Part shown: in pieces, positions 1-10,746 of the stretch | Position numbering within the stretch: the first letter of the stretch is position 1 | How the letters are laid out: each line of letters begins with the position of its first letter | From: Nymphaea colorata | Taxonomy: Eukaryota > Streptophyta > Magnoliopsida > Nymphaeales > Nymphaeaceae | Reading direction: 5' to 3' | NCBI RefSeq assembly: GCF_008831285.2 | Contig: NC_045146.1 | Coordinates: 1,762,001-1,826,000 of the forward strand | DNA length: 64,000 nt | Position numbers and translations under genes: made by a program | The notes under the pieces: model-generated | What the model was told of the DNA's origin: nothing | The model's database searches: none | What the model saw: only the letters and a program-made list of their open reading frames with translations

Positions 1-588
1 CCCTCAACGCACCATGAACACATGATGCTTCTGCGCCTACACACTAATGAAGATGCTTCCTGCACATGCATGCTTAAATAGTTGCATATGCACCCCACAA
101 ACATACAACCCAGAGCACCACACCAACAAACGTATTATCAAATGCATACCCATGTTTTACATATTCATGGACATGCAACTATTGAATCGACGCACATCTA
201 TCCGCCTATCCTTAACGGTCCTGCTTAACCTCATTCATCCATAACCAAGCAACCCTCACATACATTGCTCAAGAGCACACATGCGAACACACACACTCAC
301 AAAAAAAGAAAGGCAAGCACGTATTATCCGTACGCACGTATGCATAAGCACCTGGGCAACCACAAAGATGGCACTTGCACGGACACAGAGAGGGGGTATT
401 ATCCCTCTCTCAATTCATCAACAAAGAAAACGCAAGGAGAGCAGCCCTTCCCTCCCTTATGCCTCCATGCTAAAGCACCAAAAGGATTAAATAGTTAGCT
501 AATTAAGCAATTAACTAGTTCAGGTAAAATGAGACGAAAAGGAAGCGAGGATCAATTGTCTCCTACTGTCCCACAGATCCAAACCAGC

Positions 589-619
<31 letters not shown>

Positions 620-1140
620 TCACACTCTTCACCGCAGCCGAGTGACGAAAGAAACAAGAAAAAGTGAAACTAATAAAAAAAAAACCTCTAATGATCGAAT
701 TGGCAATTTAGCATAACAAAGTTGATAATTGAAAAGAAAAATGGTTACTAGTAAAAGAAGATTACGGAAAAAGAGAGAAAGAAGACGGAGATGGGGCAGG
801 CGGCTCACCGTGGCAGCCGCTGCGCTGCGTCTGGCCGGCCCTTCGACAATGAGAGAGAAAGAGGGAGAGAGACAGGGAGGGTGATGGAGGGAAAGATAAT
901 GGAGAACGAGAACGGGAGAGATCGAGAGGAACTAGAAGGAGGAAGGGATGGGATACGAGGAGAGTGGTGGACACGGAGGGAAGAAGCGAGACGGACACGC
1001 CGGAAGGGAGAGAACGAAGGGGAATTTTTCATTCAACTGAGCCGCTTAACGATTGAGTGTTTTACTTAAGCGCACCACGTATTTGGTTTTTTACATTTCA
1101 AGGGTCTGACTCTCACTACTAATTCTCAAACACTTTTTTT
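1..1140. other. Intergenic DNA with GA/CT-rich block
   Basis: No coding sequence is convincing here; the short open frames are low-complexity. A GA microsatellite lies at about 589-619. Positions 780-1020 are strongly purine-rich on the + strand (pyrimidine-rich on the - strand) and include a GC-rich core near 790-850. Read on the - strand this resembles a plant 5' leader: a long CT-rich stretch, then a CACG/GTGAGC donor-like junction near 810. No - strand coding exon can be seen between it and the window edge, so a promoter or leader for a gene to the left is only a guess. Confidence 0.4.
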
Positions 1141-1307
1141 TTTTTATGACGGCGCGTTTGATGGCCACATTTCTCGGATCCGATCTCGGATGTACTAAGA
1201 CATCCGCCGTATTAATAAACGACGGTTCTGAAATTCATAAATTTCAGGTTCACGAAGGCCTCAACATCTTTTCAGGTCGGGGGAGGATCCGACCTCTCTC
1301 GTGTATC

Positions 1308-1877
1308 TCAACTCTAGGGGAGATGTTCTTGGCTGTAGAATCTCAACTCCAGGGACATGTCATGGCGATTTAGAATCTCAATGTCATGGCGGTAGAATCT
1401 CAACTCCAGGGTAGATGTCATGGCGATTTAGAATCTCAATGTCATGGCGATAGAATCTCAACTCCAGGGGAGATGTCATGGCGATTTAGAATCTCAATGT
1501 CATGGCGGTAGAATCTCAACTCCAGGGGAGATGTCATGGCGATTTAGAATCTCAATGTCATGGCGATAGAATCTCAACTCCAGGGGAGATGTCATGGCGA
1601 TAGAATCTCAACTCCAGGGGAGATGTCATGGCGATAGAATCTCAACTCCAGGGGAGATGTCATGGCAATAAAATCTCAACTCCAGGAGAGATGTCATGGC
1701 GATTTAGAATCTCAATGTCATGGCGATAGAATCTCAACTCCAGGGGAGATGTCATGGCGATAAAATCTCAACTCCAGGGGAGATGTCATGGCGATAAAAT
1801 CTCAACTCTAGGGAAGATGTCATGGCAATAGAATCTCAACTCCATGAGAGATATCATGGCGATAGAATCTCAACTCC
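1308..1877 (+). repeat. 34-bp minisatellite with inserted 24-bp variant
   Basis: About a dozen tandem copies of a 34-bp unit (core GTCATGGCGATAGAATCTCA followed by ACTCCAGGGGAG). In the first half many units carry an extra ~24-bp segment with the variant TTTAGAATCTCAATGTCATG, which gives alternating 34-bp and ~58-bp periods. The second half is mainly plain 34-mers with point changes. The array lies directly upstream of ORF1-like sequence of the LINE remnant, so it may be the element's 5' untranslated or promoter repeat. That placement is inference; the repeat is plain in the sequence. Confidence 0.85.
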
Positions 1878-1879
1878 AC

Positions 1880-2802
1880 CGGAATGGTGGAATCCTCAGA
1901 TCTTCACTGACATTGTAGACCTAATAGGTGGCTCATTTGTGGAAGCAGATGATTATACAAGGCATCTTCAGTGTTTTTGGCTTCGCTCACATAAAAATCG
2001 AAATACTACTCGGGTTCAGCCTGACATCAGAGATTGAGTTGGAGATCTCAGGGAATATTGTCAAAAATGTGGATGAAGCAGATGATTATACAAGGCATCT
2101 TCAGTGTTTTTGGCTTCGCTCACATAAAAATCGAAATACTACTCGGGTTCAGCCTGACATCAGAGATTGAGTTGGAGATCTCAGGGAATATTGTCAAAAA
2201 TGTGGATCACAGTCTATTTTGATGGTTCTTGCACTGCGAGAGAGGCACCCATGAAAGGGGAGAAGGTCATCTCCAATGGCTGGCAAACGGTCAAAACCCC
2301 AAGAAGACGTCCACCATACAACAAGGAAAAAAAGACTCCCACCAAACAAAACAAATTTCAAGCGCTTACGCTTCTGGTTGAGACGAAAGCAAATGGGGAA
2401 AGTTCTGCCAAACGACTTGATGAGAGGGATATGGGTTGTATAGAAGGGAAGGTGCAGGGTTTACATAAGTTGGGGGATGAAAACAGGGCAGAGGGTGGAG
2501 CTATTCCAGTTGTGCTTTCCACGCAGCAAGGAAGCAAAGATATCCAGGCCTCACAAGTAGCCTTAGTGCCTCCTGGGGCAAATCCAAGCATCATTAACAT
2601 GTTGATAGAGTCCAAGAATTCCCACATGACAGAAAAGGTTAAGAAACGAACTCTTAAGCATAGGGAGGTGAATGGCATCAAAAAGCAAACCAGCCCACCA
2701 AAAAAGAGCGACCGCACCGAGAAGGCAGGTGGGTATCTGCAAGAAAGCCGAGATCTTTCCATGGTTACACTGGGCGTTTTAGGAAGGACCAACTTTAGAT
2801 GA
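1880..2802 (+). pseudogene. LINE ORF1-like protein remnant
   Basis: The first part (from ~1880) reads through a motif IVDLIGGSFVEADDYTRHLQ, like the DUF4283-type region of plant LINE ORF1. Continuing into the related GFAHIKIEILLGFSLTSEIE segment needs a +1 frame change. The reading is further broken by an exact 133-bp tandem duplication (1942-2207). The second part, open from 2167 to 2802, is lysine-rich and includes a GWQTVKTPRRRPP motif typical of the basic linker before the endonuclease ORF in plant LINEs. The assignment is from recalled family pattern, not a search. Confidence 0.6.
1942..2207 (+). repeat. Perfect 133-bp tandem duplication
   Basis: Unit 1 is 1942-2074 and unit 2 is 2075-2207. 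Read base by base they are identical. Because 133 is not a multiple of three, the second copy is read in a different frame, so the duplication itself disrupts the ORF1-like reading frame. Perfect identity inside an otherwise decayed element implies that the duplication is recent or was introduced during assembly. Confidence 0.95.
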
Positions 2803-2925
2803 GATGGATGTAGGCAATATTGAGGCTAGGCCATTTTCAGATGCTATGGAAGATGAGAATGATGATGACTTATCTGAAGACCAAATGGTTAGCTGGGAAG
2901 GGAGGGGGTTTGGTCACCCTTGCTC

Positions 2926-3963
2926 ATGAAACTCCTTGCATGGAATGTTCGTGGGTTGGCAGCTCCTCCAGCTCAGCATGAGTTCATACGAACTCTACGG
3001 AATACGAATACAACCATTGCTTTCGCAATCGACACCAAACTTAACATGGAACAATTTCAGAAGTTCCAATTCAATATTCCAGAGATGCAATTAGTATCTA
3101 ACAGTCATGTTTTTGGACTGTGGGTGTGCATCATCGCTTTATGGGATCCTTATGAAGTGACCCTTCAAAATTGGTATGCACATCCGCATTGGACTGTTTT
3201 AAATTTCACTAAAATTCAGTTTGGTTTACATTTTGTGGCTATCAGTGTTTATATGCATACTGATTATAGAATCAGAAAGGATTTGTTTTTGAGCCTATGC
3301 TCTGTAGTGAACCACTGTAGTGCGCTTGTAATTTGTACGGGTGATTTCAATGATGTTTTAAACAACAATGAAAAAACTGGGAGGAGCCTGACTCTCCAAG
3401 CATGTATTGCTCTTTTCAATTTTGTTTCACATTCAGCCTTATATGAAATTTCCTGTCCTAAAATGAAATTCACTTGAACTAACAACAGTTTGGGCCAAGA
3501 GAATGTCATGTCCATGATTGATAGGTACTATGTATCTAAGGAATTGGTGGATGATCTAGAACTGACTCTACACTTGGAAGTGCAGTCGAGGACTATTTCG
3601 GATCACAACTCTATCTTGCTTCACATCTCCAAGCGCAGGTACAGCACTTGGGGACGTACCCCTTTTCGCCACTTTCAGTATTGGCAGGACATGGCAGGTT
3701 ATAGTGATCTAATACTTTCAGTCTGGGCAATGGATACTAGGGGTTGTGCCATGATCAAGCTTATACATAAATTGGATGCCACTAGAGACAAGTTAAAGGT
3801 CTGGTGCAAAAGTGGAGCCAATAATCTCCCTAACCAAATCATGGAGATGAAAATCAAAATCAAGCGCCTCCAAACCCAAAGTGAATGTGGCATGCCTGAG
3901 GCGATAGACGAAGAATGCAGACTGAAGCATGATCTTTCTAGGCTATTATGGTTAAAAGAATGA
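2926..3963 (+). pseudogene. LINE ORF2 endonuclease (EEP fold) remnant
   Basis: The frame opens with MKLLAWNVRGLA, the classical start of the APE-like endonuclease domain of plant LINE ORF2. The GDFND metal/active-site motif lies near 3340 and the terminal SDH motif near 3598. An in-frame TGA at 3475-3477 interrupts the usual FTWxN motif (tryptophan codon to stop), and the same frame then resumes to 3963. The usual glutamate of the ETK motif reads aspartate here (IDTKL). Both changes point to a dead copy. Sequence past the endonuclease (3640-3963) is the linker towards reverse transcriptase. Confidence 0.85.
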
Positions 3964-3990
3964 CTTTGAAGGCAAGAATCAAGAATAAAA

Positions 3991-5573
3991 TGGATGAGGG
4001 ATAAAGACATGAACACAAAATTCTTTCAAGGGATTGCGAATGGGAGAAGACGCCGGAACAAGATTGAGACTATCTCTCATGAGGGTCGTCTTGCAATGGA
4101 CACTCTTGACATTTTTACAGCTTGTACTGAGTATTTGGCTTACTTGTTAGGGACCACTCATGCCTCAGGATGCCTCCCTCAATCTATCGCGCCTAGTCCT
4201 ACTATCACGTTTGAGGAAAATGATGAGTTATTGACACCAGTTACTACTGAGAATGAAATCAAGTGGGCTGTAATGGATGCTGAAAGGGACTCCGCACCAG
4301 GACCAGATAGGTTTGGAAATAATTTTTTCCAAAGCAATGGAGTGTTGTGTAGGAGGCAATAGCAGGGGCCATACGTGGGTTTTTCAATTTCGACAAATTG
4401 GTCAAATCAGTTAATAGGACCCATATTTTTCTTTTGTCCAAGGAGCAAGATGCAACACAGGTGGACCAATTTCGGCCCATCTCCCTTTGCTCTAGCATGT
4501 TGAAATTCATCACCCGGATTATGGTCAAGCGTATGCGGCCTATCTTAAATAGGATCATCTCCAGGAACCAAAGTGCGTTCCTCCCAGGAAGATGCATTCT
4601 GGATAGCTTTCTTCTCAGTCAAGAAATTGTTCACATTTTTCAGCAAGAAGAAAGCAGCTTGTGTTAAAATTGATTTAAGGCTTATGACAGAGTGAATTGG
4701 GAGTTCTTACAAGCTACCTTGTGCTACTTAGGATTTCATGATTTGTGAGTTAATAAAATTATGACAATTGTTACTACTGTCAAATCAGCGCTTCTTATCA
4801 ATGGCAAGGAAGGAATGTGGTTTGAGAACAAGAAAGGACTCAGGCAAGGGGACCGCTCTCCCCCTATCTATTTATCACCGTTACGGAAATGCTCACTCGC
4901 AGTGTGCAACCACAAGTTGATATCAATCAAATCAGGATTCCTTCCATGATGGGGGATGGAAGTACCCCCCCCCCCCCCCCTCCCCCTCTCTTTCTCCACG
5001 TTATGTGCAGATGACATCATTCTCTTTATACAAGGAATGCTCAAGAATTTTCGAAATTTGAAAGCATGTATTGATGATTTCTCTTCTTGCTCTGGCCTTG
5101 TCATGAATAATGTCAAGAGTTCAGTTATCCCATTTAATTTAGACAGTCATGTTCTAACTCAAATAGAGCAGGAACTAGGTTGGCGTCAAGGCCAGCTCCC
5201 CTCTAAGCATCTTGGCATTCCCCTCCAAACGATTGACGTGACAGAGGAGCAATGTAGAGATTTAGTTCTTCGTTCTTCTCAAAAGCTAACCCCCTGGAAA
5301 CAGAAATGTCTCTCATTTGTTAAGAGACTCAACTTAATTAAGCATGTTCTTTCCATGTTGCCATCCTACTGGAGCACGGTGATTAAACTTCCTGCTACCA
5401 TATGCAAACAACTAAACAAAATGGCAGCTGATTTTTTATGGGGAGCTACGGCAGACCACAAAAACTATCATCGTATCAAGTGGGCAACTCTATGTCTCCC
5501 TAAATTAGGGGGAGGTATAGGACTCAGAAACATTAATGAAACTAACCTGACCAACTTGGGCGGTTCTTGTTAA
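3991..5573 (+). pseudogene. LINE ORF2 reverse transcriptase remnant (RVT_1)
   Basis: Broken pieces follow plant LINE RT order: a DMNTKFFQGIANGRRRRNKI segment, then SAPGPDRFG, then FRPISLCSSMLKFITRIM, QSAFLPGR, a KIDLRAYDRVNWEFL-like segment (~4668), the GLRQGDRSPP motif (~4838), and CADDIILF (5004-5027). The usual FADD reads CADD, which keeps both catalytic aspartates. Frame changes occur near 4330-4400, 4665 and 4880. A run of 16 C (4965-4980) followed by TCCCCC lies just before the active-site motif and replaces the expected spacing. The thumb and connection region continues open to 5573. Confidence 0.85.
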
Positions 5574-5989
5574 AGGACGTTACTGTGAGCGGAAAGGTTT
5601 CATCGACAACAGTATGAGGGGGAAAAGGGTGTCTAAGGCTTGGCGTAGGGTTCCGCAGGCTTGGAGTAGGATCAATAGAAATGTCGGCTAGAAGATTGGC
5701 AATGGCGCTTTGGCAAAATTTTGGACTGACCAGTAGGGACCAGAGTGTCTCATAGATAAGATCCCTTTATCTCATTTCCACACACTTGGGAGCACACTTA
5801 AAGAAATCATGGAAGAGAATGAGGATTACATTACTCACTTCCTTGCTAACTTACACATTCCTTTTTCTTGTCCTACACTTAGAGACTGTGCAATCAGATG
5901 TTATTATGGTTTGGAGAAATGGAGACCAAAGGGAATTCAATCGGCATGAATTTTGGCAATGGGTTAGAAAGAAATGTCCTGAGAACAAC

Positions 5990-6860
5990 GACAATATGCT
6001 CGTATGGAAAGAGAGATGACTTATTAGAGCCACCTGTATTGTTTATTTAGATGTTTCTGGTCGTCTTCCTACGGATGGTTTTGTGCAAAAGCAGGATCAA
6101 TCTCTTGCTTCTAGGTGCCAAATCTGCAAGCACGAGATAGAAGATGTCAAATATCTTTTCTTCAGTTGCAAGGGAGCATGGTCTATATGGACTAGTATTT
6201 TTGGCAAATTTGGGAGGGCTAAACATTGACACAGGTGTCCTCAAAACATAATGCAAGGTCTAATTTAGTGGCACAAGAAAGGTTTCAAAGACAAAATTTT
6301 TGATAAATGTTGGAAAGACAGTTTCCATACGGCGATATAGTTCATATGAAAAACTCGCAACCATATTAAGCATAAAGGCGATACATCTATTAGCAACTTG
6401 CCAACTCAGTTTTAGAAGCACTGCAGTGAGTACTGGTGGAATCTCCAATGGAAATGAACCGAACTGAACAAAATTCATAATTGGATTCGCTCTGGCCTTC
6501 CGTGGAGTAATGGTGTCAGTTATGATGATAGATGGGTGGAAATGAGCGTTGCCGCCTGGTTCAAGGATGGCAGAAGAGGAGTGGCCGGTCTCATAAGAGA
6601 CATCTTTGGTTGCTTTTGATTTGGTTTGGCTTGCTGGTAATATAGGTTCTTTTGGAATGTATTGGGCACTTGATGAACATTGATAATAACCTCGAGTGCA
6701 TCTACGTTTTGGCCAACGATTGATATTGGAAGCAGAAATTTCAAACAACTTTTTGATGATTAACAACTACCTTGCTTTCCATTTGCAAGGGATGGCTTCC
6801 TCTGCTCACCTGACTACTATTCCAGCCAATGATTTGTATAGGAAATGGATAACATGTGGG
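5990..6860 (+). pseudogene. LINE ORF2 C-terminus: zf-RVT and RNase H remnants
   Basis: Around 6026-6215 the reading GRLPTDGF...CQICKHEIEDVKYLFFSC...W matches the zinc-binding zf-RVT domain; the histidine usually preceding LFF is tyrosine. Around 6505-6610 a DRWVEMSVAAWFKDGRRGVA segment followed by GLIRDIFG resembles the start of a LINE RNase H domain. Later pieces to ~6860 are broken by stops. A 3' region with AATAAA near 6947 follows. Confidence 0.65.
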
Positions 6861-7058
6861 ATCCATTAAAAAAAACCAACACTATGAGTTGAGGTTTTGT
6901 GGAACCCACATTTTTGTTGTAAATATCACTCCATTTTGATTTTGTTGAAATAAAAGAAGGGGGCTATCCCACATGAGCCGCACAATCACCCTTGCAAACC
7001 TCCTTCTGTGTCAGACGATGCCTGCTGGTGTCGTCTGTCCTCTCTCTCTTCTATGGCC

Positions 7059-7300
7059 CACAAAAAAAAAAAAAACCTCGGCTGTTGCCGAGGGTGGTCA
7101 CTGCAAGAGTTTGGGCAAAAGAAAAAACTCGCGACAATGGCTGAGGTTTTGAGAACCCTCGGCTATTACCGAGGGTTTAAGAAGAAAAATGAATTATCCT
7201 TGGCAATGGCCGAGGATTTGAGAAAAACACGGTCATGGCCAAGGGTTCCGATCTTGAAACCCCTGGCAACGGCCGAGAATTTGAATGAATCCCTCTTCTT
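7059..7300 (+). mobile_element. CCTCGG/CCGAGG palindrome series (CACTA-like end?)
   Basis: CAC plus A14 (7059-7075) leads straight into a perfect 7-bp-arm inverted repeat, CCTCGGC-TGTT-GCCGAGG (7076-7093). Further palindromes follow: AACCCTCGG-6-CCGAGGGTT (7154-7177, perfect 9-bp arms) and imperfect versions near 7196-7215, 7230-7246 and 7260-7280. CACTA (En/Spm) transposons typically begin CACTACAAGAAAA and carry such short subterminal repeats, so this may be a degraded CACTA terminus. The A-run could equally be the LINE tail. No opposite terminus was found. Confidence 0.45.
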
Positions 7301-10300
7301 CTGGCCGGAAAATAGGGCACCCAAGCCTTCATGTCCGAACAAAAAGAAGGGTTTCATTTTTCCAGTTCTCAAAGAGAGATAGAGAGATAAAATGAGAGGG
7401 AGAGAGAGAGTCGCCTGGACATGGTGTCACCGCGATGGCACCTCACCGGAGATACCTCGGTTGCCGGCCATCGGATGCCCTCGACCGCCATTTTTTTTGG
7501 GTATAGTTTTAGTTTATCACTCGAATAAATTGCAATTGTATTGGGGGACTTTGTAAGTCACCAAATTACAGATCGAGTGAGTGTCAAAAACCTCCCCCTA
7601 CCCTTTAAGGTTCAAGGCTGGTTTCCAACATATGTTTTAGACTAATATAACACCCCTACTTTATATGGCAACCCAGAGGCATGATGCTTATTATCCAATA
7701 ATGCACTTTAAACAAATTAAAACAAGGGCAAAAATGTAATTAAAATAATGTTCAATGGCTTTTTCTTTTTTTGTCCGAATTGCCAATGTGGATAGCTTCA
7801 ATAGTCCTTATCATTTTTTACCACCTTAGCAATAAGGTTTAATACTTTCAATAGTTCATGTCATTTTTTATTAATTTAGCACATAAGTATATTCTCATTT
7901 ATAGATGAATAATAAATGTGAAAAAGAGAAGAACACAGTCTCACAAAATGTGAAAGGCATGTATAAAGAATTAATAATAAAAAATGCACCTAAATTTTGC
8001 ACAATTAATCAGAAGCAATCAATAGCCAATTCATGACCTTATGTAATTACCAACTTCGGCTTGAGTTGATATGATTAAAAACCCAGAGTATTTTCAATAG
8101 AGGCGAATGGATCTAAGATAATTGGATCAAGCATGCATTTGTAAAATCACCAACGGCTGATAGCTATTTTGTAAAAAGTTATTTGAAATAAAGGGGCGCA
8201 AAATTTTACAGAGATGTTGATACTTTTCAAGGCAATCTTGGCTCAATGTTCTGTTCATTTATAAAATGTCATTTTTTCATATTCAAATTTTGTGAAGTTC
8301 TCTTATATCACCAATAGTATTTTTATCCTTTCCGGCCCCTAACAATCAGCCACAAGAAATTTCGACCTGATGAAATTTTCCTATAAAAAAAATAAAGTTT
8401 TTGACCGTTGGTGGCTCTATCAGTGCATGTCATGTCGTCTATTGACTCATCCATTCCCTTTGGCCAAGGGCACGTCATTCTGTTGAAAGGAAAGCAATTC
8501 ATACTCCCAAATTCAATTTCAACTACCACTTTTAAAACATTAGTGTTGTAAAGGCAGTCATTCATTCAACTCAATGGGCAAGGCACGCGGAACGAGAACG
8601 TGTCACAACCTATCATGCATATTTCGAGAATTGAAATAATCATAGACCAGAGTGTTGGTAGGCGGTCAGTTTTCATTTTAAATTTGAATAAAGAAAACCA
8701 CTGAAGCACATGTTAAAGCGAAACATGAATGAATCCAATGACACTCTGATAAAAGCCTGGGCTTTCTTTTTAAGCACGATGAAATGTTCATTTTACTCAC
8801 CCATAAAAGCCGAAGTCCTCACGACATTTTCCTTTTTTGTCATAATTAAAAGTTACCCATTTTCTCATACTAAACGATGCATGTAATAAAATTAATTAAA
8901 AATTAAAAATAAAAAATACTAAAAAACAGGGAAGGCTTTACATATGCATGGCACTTGAAAACTGGCGTTGATTCTGTTCGAAACAGCCAACAAGTCTGGT
9001 TTAAAACACAATAGCAAAGCGCTAGGGGACGAATTTGAGGAATTTTTGTATGTCAAAGATGGCTTTGGACAATTTTATAATCAACAAAAAGACCTGCTTT
9101 CGGTGGAAACAAATTCCCCCGTTGTCTACACGCGACTTTCTTTGCTAATGAGCCTAACAATCCAAACTTTGGAAGCAAAGTGCTATTTCTTTACAATTGA
9201 AGCAACTTCTCCCTTTGGACCCGAGATCCGATGGGATTTGAGATTACCGGGGATCTCAAATACGAAAAAATATGAGCTTTTGGCCATATATTAAGGACAT
9301 CAAATCTTTTTTTTTTTTTTTTTTTTTTTGCATAGTGGTGAAAATTGTTTATGCGTAGAAAACTAAGTATCACTGCCTTAAAAAATAATAATAATAATTT
9401 CTTTTATATGTTGGGCCACTACACGGTGTCATGCACAAGAATATCTCAATTTGTCCCAATCTTCAAGATAAGTTGATGCATTAACCTTGAAATTTAAGGA
9501 AACCTTTGAATGACACCCTAAAACTGGTGGCGTATTTGAGTGTTGGTCAAAACTGAGTTTATTAATAAAATGACATTTTACAAAAGGAAGTGAACAACAG
9601 CACCTAGATTTTTCGCAAAATGAGCAAACACCAAAAGTTTCAAACTTCGAGTAAAAAAACAAGTTTTGATAAACCCTCATTTTATAAAATGATCTTTTGT
9701 AGGGTATCATACAAACGCTACCAAAATAATTTCATGACAAGATAAACTATTTCAGCAAAAATATGCAAGCATGTCAAATCTAATATGATCCTGATATAAC
9801 AATTTTTCCTTATTTTTCAAGTTTTGTAGTTCGTCGACTTGATTGTATTGCATGAAAAGTAAAAGGATAAATTCTTTTAAAAAAAAGGGCCATATCCAAG
9901 CATTCATCAACCGCAATATTTTGTTTTCGGTGAACAGGAGGTTAACAACTCACCGGTCACCACAACCCGAAAAAGGAGTTCCAAATGCTTCATTTACTTT
10001 CTCTTGTTTCTGGGGTCCTAATTGCATTGGCATCAGCAATAGTAGTAGGGCGTCATCACTTTCCTTTCGCATTCGCATGCATGCACATATGAAGAATGTG
10101 TTTAACTAGTCCCATTTTCAAACTAGTCTTTTGACCTCCTTTTTCCCTTTTTGTTTACTAAAAAAATCTTATATTTTTCTTTTAACTATTTAAAAAAACT
10201 GGGTTTTCACATCATTTATTTTCTGATATTTAACTATTTTATATATTATTCTCTGCTCATTTTATTTATTTATTCTACGCACCTATTCTTCAGATTGGTG

Positions 10301-10347
10301 AATATTAATGAAATGACTAATTACAAGCAGATAGTTATTTCCAGTCC
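7301..10347. other. Intergenic DNA, AT-rich
   Basis: No gene is recognisable. A GA-rich patch (7376-7415) borders a GC-richer stretch that ends near 7495. The rest is AT-rich and rich in stop codons, with a T23 run at 9307-9329. The open frames here (for example 8968-9294) have no recognisable domain and look like chance. Confidence 0.5.
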
Positions 10348-10355
10348 CTCACACC

Positions 10356-10738
10356 TAGGGCTGCACACGGCCAACTCGAGCTTGACTCGGCTCAAAAAAC
10401 TCGAATTCAAGTCGAGCTCCTTATAACAAGCTCGAGCTCGACTCGATTACATGAAATCGAGCTCGAACTTTACTCGTTTAACCCATTCAACTCATTTTAA
10501 GCGTTAACTCATTTAACTTATGTAACTGGTTTAGTTCGTATAACTTGTGAAATTGGTTTTGATAATATTATATAGAATACCGGTTTGCGAGTCAAGTCGA
10601 GCTCCTGAAACTCAAAGTCGACTAATTTATCGTTTAGAGTATCTTTGCAAGCTAGAACTTGGCTTGTTTATAAATGAGTCGAGCACAAAGCCGAGTTTGA
10701 GTCGAGCTTGAGTTAATTCGACTTGTTGTGCAGCTCTA
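10356..10738. mobile_element. Non-autonomous hAT-like MITE with 8-bp TSD
   Basis: The element starts TAGGGCTGCACAC and ends with the complement of TAGAGCTGCACAAC, giving inverted termini that match at 12 of the first 13 bases. Directly outside are CTCACACC (10348-10355) and CTCGCACC (10739-10746), an 8-bp target-site duplication with one mismatch, which is the hAT signature. The 383-bp interior is made of repeated GAGCTCGA and ACTCGAGC-type words and has no coding capacity. Confidence 0.75.
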
Positions 10739-10746
10739 CTCGCACC

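Larger units (their letters stand above)
1140..7075 (+). mobile_element. Decayed LINE (non-LTR retrotransposon)
   Basis: The order of domain remnants is that of a plant LINE: an ORF1-like segment (~1880-2802), AP-endonuclease (~2926-3620), reverse transcriptase (~3990-5570), zinc-knuckle zf-RVT (~6026-6215) and RNase H-like sequence (~6500-6830). A 3' region follows with AATAAA near 6947 and an A14 run at 7062-7075 that may be its poly(A) tail. Several frame breaks and in-frame stops separate the blocks, so it cannot make its proteins. The 5' boundary is uncertain: a T-run at 1133-1145 and the 34-bp minisatellite may or may not belong to it. No target-site duplication could be identified. Confidence 0.85.

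Noticed and set aside
2358-2792. 144-aa minus-strand open frame
   Set aside because: It is antisense to the lysine-rich ORF1-like LINE segment; codon-pattern shadow with no domain.
9307-9338. T23 followed by GCATAGTG as the second terminus of a CACTA element beginning at 7059
   Set aside because: There are no CCGAGG subterminal repeats next to it, the ends differ from the TTGTAGTG consensus, and the flanking trinucleotides do not match.
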